Below are positions 55,894-63,091 of a DNA stretch of 64,000 bases, in pieces (the first letter of the stretch is position 1; every line of letters starts with the position of its first letter). The stretch is taken from the NCBI RefSeq assembly GCF_900143055.1, contig NZ_FRCW01000013.1, forward strand, positions 21,444 through 85,443, in the 5' to 3' direction. Under the pieces are notes generated by a model. That model was not told the DNA's origin, made no database searches, and saw only the letters and a program-made list of their open reading frames with translations. Source of the DNA: Fibrobacter sp. UWR3. GTDB lineage: Bacteria; Fibrobacterota; Fibrobacteria; Fibrobacterales; Fibrobacteraceae. The translations under genes were made by a program, and so were the position numbers.

Positions 55894-58023
55894 TTAGGAC
55901 CCACTAACCATTGAATTAAAATAACTTATTCCTTTTTTAGTTACAAAACTTAAATCCCCATTAAGACGTATATATTCTAAAACCTCTAATTTATGCAGTT
56001 CCTTACTTATAAGGCGGGGCTCAAATTCACCCATCAAATCTTTTCTAATATTTGATATTTGACGATGTCTTGGAGTATTACCTGTTTTAAAATACATACC
56101 AAGAATTCTCCGTTCTAACGACACCGTAGCTTCCTCCACACTTTCATTGTCATTACTATTTTCGAAAATAGAAGTATCACCACAACTAAAGAACAATACG
56201 GCATCTTTTTCATCCGATTTATTCAGAATTGAGCATTTGTAAAAATTACAATTTATGAAAGACGCTTTATGAAATAATTTTAAATTAAATGAACAATCAT
56301 AAAAATCAACATTTGTAAACGTGACCGAATTAAATTCACATCCCTCATCAACATTAATCCCTTTTACAACAAAATCACTAATGGTGGCGTTTTCATATTT
56401 TTTTGAAAACTTTCTATTCAGTTCAAAGTCAATTTTAAACATAAATTGGGGATCGTATTCAAATTCTTCTTGACTAAATACATTCCATAATTTTTTTTGT
56501 TTTTCTTCTGGCTGAGCCTTAAAAGCCTCCGCCGCAAGAACGGCCATTGTTTGAGAGAGGTTTTGATGATATTTTGGATTGTATTTTTCATACACGCCCT
56601 CAATTAAATCATAACCTACTAAGGTTCCTAAAATAAAATCATTAACCATTCCTATATTCAAATCTCTTTTTTTATCTAAAAATGCGTGGTTAGTAAGCAA
56701 GTCTGCAAGTCTATCTTTTCTAGGTCTTTCCTCTGGATTATACCTTAATCTCGACAGCTCTAGAATACCGCTTTCATCTTCCAAAATAATTTCTTTTGCA
56801 AATTTTTTCTCAAACGTTCTGACATCAAAATCAGTCATATAACGTACAAAATTTTTAAATATTTCCATTTGTTCATCAGGTTCTATCTTTAGATTCTGCC
56901 TAACTTGTTCTCTTCTCAGCAAAAAATCAAAATACTTATCTACAATAGAGCATTCCGTCTGAATCTCTCTTAGTTCCACTTCACTAGAATATCTCAAATA
57001 TGATAGCAAAACAGGGTTAGCAGCCTGACTTAATGGGAAATTTAAATTCATTACTAAATTCTTTCTATCTTTCTCTAGCCAATCATCTATCTGAGGTTCT
57101 TTCAAGACAATATTGTATAACTTATACTGAATTTCCTTATCCATCATAAAGTTATGAAATTCTTCGCTATTAAATATCGCCGTTTTTCTTGATGTTATCA
57201 GTATTTTCGCATTATTCTTTAGCAAATCTACTATCGTAGATAACATATTTTCTACACTTTCAAACTGTGAAGACGAAAAAGAAAAATCCTTTGAAATCAG
57301 TTCATCAAATCCATCTATTATTAAAGGCACTCGTCCATTTTCAATTTCATTTATCACTAACTTTGTGTCAACTTTATTTGCAAACTGATTCTCTATTTCC
57401 ATGTGCAGCACATGTTTGAAAATTGACGCAGTTCTGTCGCGAGATAGTTCCGTAAAAAAAGGAAGTTTTGTTGTTTTTTCATTCAACATTTCATTTAAAA
57501 TCTCGTATGCCGTACAAGATTTCCCATAGCCAGCAGCAGCCTCAAGAATTATAAGTAATGGACCTGAAGACCTAAGCATTTCATTACATATAAACTTTAC
57601 CAGTGAATCGCCTACAACTGGTTTTTCTATAAGCGAGTCTTGATTATATGCACAAACTTCATACGGACTTTTGATATATGAGTAATGAGCTCCTTCAGGG
57701 AGCGTTTTTAGTACTTTTTCTACAAACGAATTATATTTCCTCTTTAGTCCACTAATTACAGCAGGAACGCTAAAGAAAGACTTAAACAATTGATTTTCTG
57801 CATCTTCCACCGATTGATAATTTCTGAATTCAACAGCATAACCAATCTGATTAAATTCATTTTGAAGCTTTTTGGCATCCTCACACTCCTTATCATCTGT
57901 GAGAATATCAACGCCATTATACAATCCCTTTGTAAAGGCAAAAGCATACGCATTTGTCATTTTTTTTTCTAATGTATACCCATATTTTTGGTAAACATTT
58001 AGAGCTTCATTTTCTAATAACAT
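55894..58023 (-). CDS. NACHT/STAND NTPase with N-terminal unknown domain and pentapeptide-like strands
   Basis: 709 residues. Domain order: residues 1-110, an alpha/beta domain (YGYTLEKKM...FAFTKGLYNGVDILTDDKECEDAKKLQNEF..GYAVEFRNYQSVEDAE) of unknown type; then a NACHT ATPase with Walker A AAAGYGKSCTA (about 160), Walker B LIIDGFDEL (about 237) and sensor ILITSRK (about 274); a helical winged-helix region; and from about 560 pentapeptide-like strands (VTFTNVDFYDCSF, ASFINCNFYKCSI); ending in a short wHTH-like tail. NACHT proteins are signal-sensing switches in bacterial and animal immunity. AAGG precedes the ATG. First gene of the operon with the RelA/SpoT-like gene. Confidence 0.85.
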   Translation of the reverse strand: MLLENEALNVYQKYGYTLEKKMTNAYAFAFTKGLYNGVDILTDDKECEDAKKLQNEFNQIGYAVEFRNYQSVEDAENQLFKSFFSVPAVISGLKRKYNSFVEKVLKTLPEGAHYSYIKSPYEVCAYNQDSLIEKPVVGDSLVKFICNEMLRSSGPLLIILEAAAGYGKSCTAYEILNEMLNEKTTKLPFFTELSRDRTASIFKHVLHMEIENQFANKVDTKLVINEIENGRVPLIIDGFDELISKDFSFSSSQFESVENMLSTIVDLLKNNAKILITSRKTAIFNSEEFHNFMMDKEIQYKLYNIVLKEPQIDDWLEKDRKNLVMNLNFPLSQAANPVLLSYLRYSSEVELREIQTECSIVDKYFDFLLRREQVRQNLKIEPDEQMEIFKNFVRYMTDFDVRTFEKKFAKEIILEDESGILELSRLRYNPEERPRKDRLADLLTNHAFLDKKRDLNIGMVNDFILGTLVGYDLIEGVYEKYNPKYHQNLSQTMAVLAAEAFKAQPEEKQKKLWNVFSQEEFEYDPQFMFKIDFELNRKFSKKYENATISDFVVKGINVDEGCEFNSVTFTNVDFYDCSFNLKLFHKASFINCNFYKCSILNKSDEKDAVLFFSCGDTSIFENSNDNESVEEATVSLERRILGMYFKTGNTPRHRQISNIRKDLMGEFEPRLISKELHKLEVLEYIRLNGDLSFVTKKGISYFNSMVSGS

Positions 58024-58054
58024 ATTTAACCTTTTTTACAAATATAAATTTTCA

Positions 58055-61000
58055 TCAAATTCTAGATTTCACAGCATCTATCTCTTCTGCATCAGTCACA
58101 CCGTAGAGTTGATAGACAAGGGTGTTGACTTGTTTTTCTAAATCTGCGATTCGGTTTTGAGATTCTTCGACTTCGCTGTCACTCGCAATGATGTTCCCTG
58201 TTCCCTTCGACAAGCTCAGGGAACTTTTAGCGGCGATGATTTCATCGGCAAGGGTGGCGAGTTGTTGCAGGAGTTCTGCGTTGTCTAGGGGGATGCGGAG
58301 GTTTTCGAAGTAGGCTTTACGGATTTCTCGAGTGCCGCCCATGAGTTCGGGGCAGTTGTACCATATCCAAAGTTTGACGAGGTTCGAATTGAATATGGCG
58401 AGGAGGGCCTTAAGGAGAGATCCTTCGACTATGCTTACGCTCCGCTCAGGATGACACTCTGTTTCATCCGCAATGACGGTTGTTTTTTCTGTAATGATAA
58501 AAGATTTGTCGTTGCCGAAAGAGCCGGTTTCGTCGTAGGTAAACGGGAATACCGATGTCATGTTCGGATACATGATTTTCGGTTTGGCAAATTCTTTATA
58601 ATAATCAGCAGCCCAACGCTGTAATGCATACCATTCGTAGCGAATGCCTGTTTCGGCCTTGTTTCGTGCTGAGAGTTTTTCTTTGTAACTCAGCAGATGT
58701 TTGTAAACAGCGGGATATTCCTTTTCAAATTCTATTTCCGCCTCTTTGGAACACCCGACAATGTTCGGATTCAAATGTAACGGGAAATGCCAAGGAACGA
58801 ATAAAATATATTGATCATCCTTTTCCGTTTTCCAAGCATCAATATCTCGCCCACGTAATAACGGCTTTATTATTTCAGCACTTTTCGCATCTTCAGAAAT
58901 TAATTTTTCTTTTGTTTTGCCATCAATAAAAAACGCGTCATTATAACCTGTCTTTAAACCGTAATTAATTGTAATCGGCATATCCTTCAAAGCCGTGCCG
59001 ACATTCATTTTCTGCAATACGGAATCGTGGAGTTTGTTGCGGACACTCCATTCGCTCGCTCCGAAATTTTCTGCCGGGAACTCGAATGTCGCCGCCTTGA
59101 CTTCTTTTTCGAATTCGCCGTGATAGTTCTTGCTGTTCAGTGAGCACGCCAAAACGGGCATCTTGTCGCCGGACTTTTGCGATACGAATATGCACACGTA
59201 AATGGTCGCATCGGCAAAAAACTGGACATCGCCAAAGTTGAGAATTTTCTTGAGCGAGGTCTGGCTCATGAATTGCCGCAGTTCCTTGCCGTAATCCACG
59301 AGCATCCACTTGTTCGGCATGATGAACGAGAAATATCCGTTCTTTTTCAGCAGGCTGTAGGCACGTTCCACAAAAAGGCAATAAAGGTCTGCGGACTTGT
59401 TGTAGCAACTGTAATCCCGTTTGCTGTAAACGTCGCTCATCTCGCCCATGCTCTGGAGTTGCACATACGGCGGGTTTCCGATGATGGCGTCGAAGCCTGT
59501 AAAGCGGCCTTCGTCGTCGAGGATTTCTGGGAATTCGAACATCCATTCGAGCGAATTGGAAAAGTCGATGGTGTCGCCCGCAGTGCCCTTGTATTCCTCG
59601 AACATTTCAATCTGTCCGTCTTCAACCATTCGGCTTTTGAGCGATGCAATCTTGTGCCGGAGCATCATCTTGGAACTCTGCGACTTGCCCGTTTTGTATT
59701 CCTGCACAAGTTGTCTGTATTCAATAAGGCTATTCTTGAGGCTGTCCCGTTTGCGGTCGGCTCGTTCATCACGAGTAAGATAGTCCGCGATCAAGCGTCC
59801 GTTCTGCACGGGGTATTTGCTCAGCAGCGAATCGCCGACTTTGATATTGATGTCGATGTTCGGGAGGGTCTGAAGTTGCTTGTAGCCGCTTTCCTTGGTG
59901 TAGTAGGCGTTCTTCAGGAGTTCAATCCAAAGGCGTAAACGGCAGATGTTCACGCTGTTGGGGTTCAAGTCAACGCCGAAAAGGCAATTCTCGATAATAC
60001 GGCGTTTCTCATTGAACAAGGCTTCTTGATACCGCTGGCTTTCTTCGTTGCCCGGCTTGTATTCAAACGGTTCGCCCTCGTCGTCAACTACAGAAAGTTC
60101 GTCGTTATCTACTTTCAAAATCAGGTCGCGACGTTTGATGCGTTTGCCTTCCGCATCGCACAAAATGTTCAATTCCGACTTGATTGCAAGCAGGCGATTA
60201 AGCGCCGACACCAAGAAATGCCCAGAGCCCACGGCGACATCGGCAACGCGGATGTCATCAACAATTTCATTCGCTTCTGAAATATCTTCAATCTTGTCCG
60301 AGACATCTTCCAAATTTTCGCATTTCCAGGACTTTTTCTCGTTGAACTTCTGCACAACCGTCCGTTCCAGCACATCGCGGGCCATGTAGTCGGTGATGAA
60401 CCCTGGCGTAAAGAAACTGCCGTCTTTGTAGCCGTTGATTTTTTCGAAGATAAGTCCGAGAACCGACGCGTTGATGAGCGTCTTGCTCGTAGAAGTCACA
60501 CCGCCTTGTGCATCGCTTGCAAAGTTGTACGCATCAAGGAACTTGAAGATGTAATCCAGATTCGGGAGCGTGCCTTTTGCGCGTTTGCCGCGTTCATCCT
60601 TCAAAACGGTCTTGCCCCAAATTTCCATCTGGGCATCGGGAATGCCGCGGATTTTCAGGTGCTTTTCGTCTTCGGTCGGTTCGAACAGCGAACTGTTCAG
60701 GTAAGGGACATTCGGGAAACGCTTGAGCACGTCTTCGTCGCGGTCCTCAATTTTCTTGCCGAGCACCTTGAAAAAGAAAATGTTCAGTTCGTCAAAGTTC
60801 GCTATTTTGTCCGTACTCATGAACCGGTACGATGCATCGCCCTTTTGATACATGAGGATTTGCGATTCGACAAGTTTCAGGAACAGCAGGCGGTTCACCC
60901 ATGTGATGCAGAGACGGAGTGCCATTGCCTCGCATTCTTCCTTGTTCGGGAAATCGTCTTCGAGCTGGTAGATGGCACTTTCGAGGAGGCTTGCCTTGTC

Positions 61001-61843
61001 ACGATTTGCGGGGTTCTTGCGTCGGATGACTTTCTTGCCGCCCTTGTCTTCTTTTACTTCTTCGAGACCGATGATGTGCAAGAGTTCCGCATAAAAGTTG
61101 CGGTCGAGACTGTTGCTGTCGTTTGCAAAAGGCTTCGCGAGGAGGGTTTCCGGGGAGAGGAATTTGTAAAGGGGGAGGAGCTTCTTGTCATCGTCTTTCT
61201 CCACGGCCTTTACTGCACTTTCCAAAGAAAAATGAACGACAGAAATATCGCAAGATTTCAGAAAATCATCTATTGCAGGTTTCGCGATATCGTTGTAGAA
61301 ATCAGATGTCTTGTTGCCGCTCATCTGATTCGCCTTGAATTTTAGGAACTGATCGTATATCGGTTTTGACTTGTTCCCAAAATAGCGGATAAAGTTCTTA
61401 ACGTCGAAGAAATACCATTCGTCAAAATTTGTGATGGCGAGCCACTTGATTTCGTGATTGCCCGAATGCACGTATTCCAGCATAAAGTAATAGACGAGTT
61501 CCTGCAACGATTTTACGTTCGGATGCTCCGCCGAAAACATTTCTGCCGCATTCGTCGGCGACTTCGCTTCGATAATCACTGCCGGCTTTGCACTTGCCGT
61601 ATTGCCGTTAAAAATCGCAAGGTCTATCGGGCGGTTGACCTGCACCGAATAATCGGGTTCAAAAATCTTGCGTAAAAAGTTCCAGATTTCGCCCTTGTGG
61701 TATTCTTCGTCCTGCGCCGAATTCCGCTTGCTGTAAAGATTCTTGAGCGAAAGCTTGAAATCCTCCATCTTTTCGACGGGGACAGGGAGCTTGAGAAACG
61801 CGGAATTGACGGACTTTTTAGGCGAAATGAACTTGATTGACAT
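58055..61843 (-). CDS. Type IIG restriction-modification enzyme (Eco57I-like)
   Basis: 1262 residues from ATG 61843 (MSIKFISPKK). One chain holds nuclease, adenine methyltransferase and target recognition. The nuclease has RPIDLAIF...AVIIEAKS (Asp74, Glu92-Ala-Lys94, a PD-(D/E)XK core). The methyltransferase has SAM motif ADVAVGSGHFLVSAL (about 530), GVDLNPNSVNICRLRLW and the N6-adenine motif IIGNPPYVQ (about 790). The TRD follows (LLRGRDIDAW, YEWYALQRWA, KIMYPNMTSVFPF). Near the C-terminus two stretches are encoded by interspersed repeats (CHPERSVSIVEGS and SSLSLSKGTGN). An in-frame upstream start at 62038 would add repeat-encoded residues and is rejected. No separate specificity gene is needed. 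Confidence 0.9.
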   Translation of the reverse strand: MSIKFISPKKSVNSAFLKLPVPVEKMEDFKLSLKNLYSKRNSAQDEEYHKGEIWNFLRKIFEPDYSVQVNRPIDLAIFNGNTASAKPAVIIEAKSPTNAAEMFSAEHPNVKSLQELVYYFMLEYVHSGNHEIKWLAITNFDEWYFFDVKNFIRYFGNKSKPIYDQFLKFKANQMSGNKTSDFYNDIAKPAIDDFLKSCDISVVHFSLESAVKAVEKDDDKKLLPLYKFLSPETLLAKPFANDSNSLDRNFYAELLHIIGLEEVKEDKGGKKVIRRKNPANRDKASLLESAIYQLEDDFPNKEECEAMALRLCITWVNRLLFLKLVESQILMYQKGDASYRFMSTDKIANFDELNIFFFKVLGKKIEDRDEDVLKRFPNVPYLNSSLFEPTEDEKHLKIRGIPDAQMEIWGKTVLKDERGKRAKGTLPNLDYIFKFLDAYNFASDAQGGVTSTSKTLINASVLGLIFEKINGYKDGSFFTPGFITDYMARDVLERTVVQKFNEKKSWKCENLEDVSDKIEDISEANEIVDDIRVADVAVGSGHFLVSALNRLLAIKSELNILCDAEGKRIKRRDLILKVDNDELSVVDDEGEPFEYKPGNEESQRYQEALFNEKRRIIENCLFGVDLNPNSVNICRLRLWIELLKNAYYTKESGYKQLQTLPNIDINIKVGDSLLSKYPVQNGRLIADYLTRDERADRKRDSLKNSLIEYRQLVQEYKTGKSQSSKMMLRHKIASLKSRMVEDGQIEMFEEYKGTAGDTIDFSNSLEWMFEFPEILDDEGRFTGFDAIIGNPPYVQLQSMGEMSDVYSKRDYSCYNKSADLYCLFVERAYSLLKKNGYFSFIMPNKWMLVDYGKELRQFMSQTSLKKILNFGDVQFFADATIYVCIFVSQKSGDKMPVLACSLNSKNYHGEFEKEVKAATFEFPAENFGASEWSVRNKLHDSVLQKMNVGTALKDMPITINYGLKTGYNDAFFIDGKTKEKLISEDAKSAEIIKPLLRGRDIDAWKTEKDDQYILFVPWHFPLHLNPNIVGCSKEAEIEFEKEYPAVYKHLLSYKEKLSARNKAETGIRYEWYALQRWAADYYKEFAKPKIMYPNMTSVFPFTYDETGSFGNDKSFIITEKTTVIADETECHPERSVSIVEGSLLKALLAIFNSNLVKLWIWYNCPELMGGTREIRKAYFENLRIPLDNAELLQQLATLADEIIAAKSSLSLSKGTGNIIASDSEVEESQNRIADLEKQVNTLVYQLYGVTDAEEIDAVKSRI
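58160..58233. repeat. Interspersed repeats inside the type IIG gene (1)
   Basis: Minus strand: GTTCCCTGAGCTTGTCGAAGGGAAC followed by ATCATTGCGAGTGACAGCGAAGTCGAAGAATCTCA. Both are forms of repeats usually found between genes. They are read in frame as SSLSLSKGTGNIIASDSEVEESQ near the C-terminus. Confidence 0.8.
58423..58459. repeat. Interspersed repeat inside the type IIG gene (2)
   Basis: Minus strand: GTGTCATCCTGAGCGGAGCGTAAGCATAGTCGAAGGATCTC, the same element as at 37937-37976, read in frame as CHPERSVSIVEGS. Confidence 0.85.
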
Positions 61844-62031
61844 ACAACGGAAATATACCCTTTTTTGAAGACAAAAGATGGCAATCTCAAGATTTTCGAG
61901 GCAAATCTCGTTTTTTTTGCAGTCGGGGCGTTGCGGGGTGTCCCCGCTAGAAGGGGTAGCGAGCACCAAAGTGCGAGCGAGGGGGAGACTTCCCCCACCA
62001 AAATAATTTTCAAAAAAATCGCGCGGGCCTA

Positions 62032-62060
62032 TTGACAATTTGTAGCCGATTGGCTACTTT
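62032..62060 (+). promoter_or_regulatory. Promoter with operator palindrome of the antitoxin gene
   Basis: TTGACA (62032-62037), 17 bases, TACTTT (62055-62060). Inside lies the perfect inverted repeat GTAGCC-GATT-GGCTAC (62042-62057), which covers the spacer and enters the -10 box. A dimeric repressor bound here would block RNA polymerase; autorepression by the HI1420-type protein encoded next is the obvious candidate. Confidence 0.8.
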
Positions 62061-62091
62061 CTAAATATCGACAAGGCAAAGGAGTTGAACA

Positions 62092-62418
62092 ATGAAAAAA
62101 AATGATGCAGAAGTTTCTGATTTGGATGTTGCCGATCTTCTTAAAACAGAAGAAGACGTAAAACTCTTTTTGGAAGAAGCCCTTGCCGAAAACGACCCCG
62201 TCCTCTGGCAGCATGCTATTGGAGATGCAGCCCGGTCAGTCGGAATGAAAAAAATCGCCGAGTCTGCGGGCCTGAATCGCGAAAGCTTGTACAAGGCGCT
62301 AAGGGAAGACGCGCATCCGAGATTCGACACCATCATGCGTGTGCTGAACGCCATGGGTTTAAAACTCTGCATAACCCCCTGTGCAGTCGCCGAGAAAAAG
62401 GCCGTGTACAAAGTTTAA
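62092..62418 (+). CDS. HI1420-type antitoxin, Xre-like HTH (orphan)
   Basis: 108 residues. The family of addiction-module antidotes (HigA-like, TIGR02684): N-terminal LKTEEDVKLFLEEALAENDPVLWQHAIGDAARSVGM, then the HTH KKIAESAGLNRESLYKALREDAHPRFDTIMRVLNAMGLKL. In two-gene modules the RelE-like toxin precedes the antitoxin; here the preceding DNA holds only the promoter/operator and the divergent restriction gene, so no toxin is visible. AAGGAG precedes the ATG. It may act in trans, control a lost toxin, or regulate the adjacent type IIG gene as a controller protein. Confidence 0.9.
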   Translation: MKKNDAEVSDLDVADLLKTEEDVKLFLEEALAENDPVLWQHAIGDAARSVGMKKIAESAGLNRESLYKALREDAHPRFDTIMRVLNAMGLKLCITPCAVAEKKAVYKV

Positions 62419-62542
62419 CTCCCAGCACTAGAAAAGGTGGTATTATGGATCGCGGATGGGATTGTGGAATCGGTCGCCAAGCCAACTTGCTCAGTACCAT
62501 GGCTTTCTATATTTAACACACACTTTCAACCCCGAGACACAC

Positions 62543-62788
62543 ATGGAAGAGACTTTCAAGACCAGAGGCGTTTGCGCGACGACGATCCAGTTCACGCGCG
62601 ACGGAGACAAAATCAGGAACATCCGCTTTACGGGCGGATGCAACGGCAACCTGAAGGCAATCGCGAAGCTCTGCGAAGGCATGAGCGCCGAAGATATCGC
62701 GGCAAAGCTCTTGGGCAACACCTGCGGCGGGAAGCCGACTTCGTGCGCCGACCAGCTGGCCCGCGCCGTCCTCGGGAAAGAAGCGTAA
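62543..62788 (+). CDS. TSCPD-domain protein (TIGR03905-like)
   Basis: 81 residues. Small protein with FKTRGVCATTIQF, IRFTGGCNGNLKAIAKLCEGMSAEDI and CGGKPTSCADQLARAV. This is the TIGR03905/TSCPD pattern, an iron-sulphur-cluster-like Cys set (Cys in GVC, GGC, TCGG, TSC) of unknown role that resembles the C-terminal domain of class II ribonucleotide reductases. The usual TSCPDQL reads TSCADQL. The ATG at 62543 is chosen; the frame extends upstream without conservation. TATATT lies at 62508-62513. Confidence 0.88.
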   Translation: MEETFKTRGVCATTIQFTRDGDKIRNIRFTGGCNGNLKAIAKLCEGMSAEDIAAKLLGNTCGGKPTSCADQLARAVLGKEA

Positions 62789-62824
62789 TATCTTAAACAT
62801 TACCGTTTCTTGAATACGACGATT

Positions 62825-63091
62825 TCAGCGCCAGCGCTTGAGCGTCGGGAAGTACTTGCGAAGCTCCGCCTTGTACTCTTCGCGGGAAAGGCTCTTGCCT
62901 GTATTCTTGTTGAATTCATCGACGAACTGCGAGCAGAATTCGACCATCTGCTCCATGTTGAAGTCGCCGGTGAAGGCACCGTCTTTGTAGCAATAGATGC
63001 AGTATTCTTCGTTCTTGCTGCCGTCGGCGTTGGTGCCCAAGATTTCCGGCGTGAGCGGCATTCCGCAGCTCTGACAAAACTTCATTTCCAT
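62825..63091 (-). CDS. Zinc-ribbon protein (PF12674-like)
   Basis: 88 residues. MKFCQSCGMPLTPEILGTNADGSKNEEYCIYCYKDGAF, a putative zinc ribbon of the zf-ribbon_2 type with two CxxC pairs, followed by a helical tail that ends in KYFPTLKRW, typical of the family. GGAG lies upstream of the ATG at 63091. Small cytosolic protein of unknown function. Confidence 0.87.
   Translation of the reverse strand: MEMKFCQSCGMPLTPEILGTNADGSKNEEYCIYCYKDGAFTGDFNMEQMVEFCSQFVDEFNKNTGKSLSREEYKAELRKYFPTLKRWR

Noticed and set aside
61844..62038. N-terminal extension of the type IIG gene
   Set aside because: The 65 extra codons come from G-run repeat DNA and overlap the promoter region of the divergent gene; MSIKF begins the recognisable protein.
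61980..62092. Toxin gene partner of the HI1420-type antitoxin
   Set aside because: The upstream 110 bases contain only the promoter and operator; no open frame of toxin size exists on either strand.
39330..62430. Prophage
   Set aside because: No capsid, tail, terminase, portal, lysis or integrase gene is seen.
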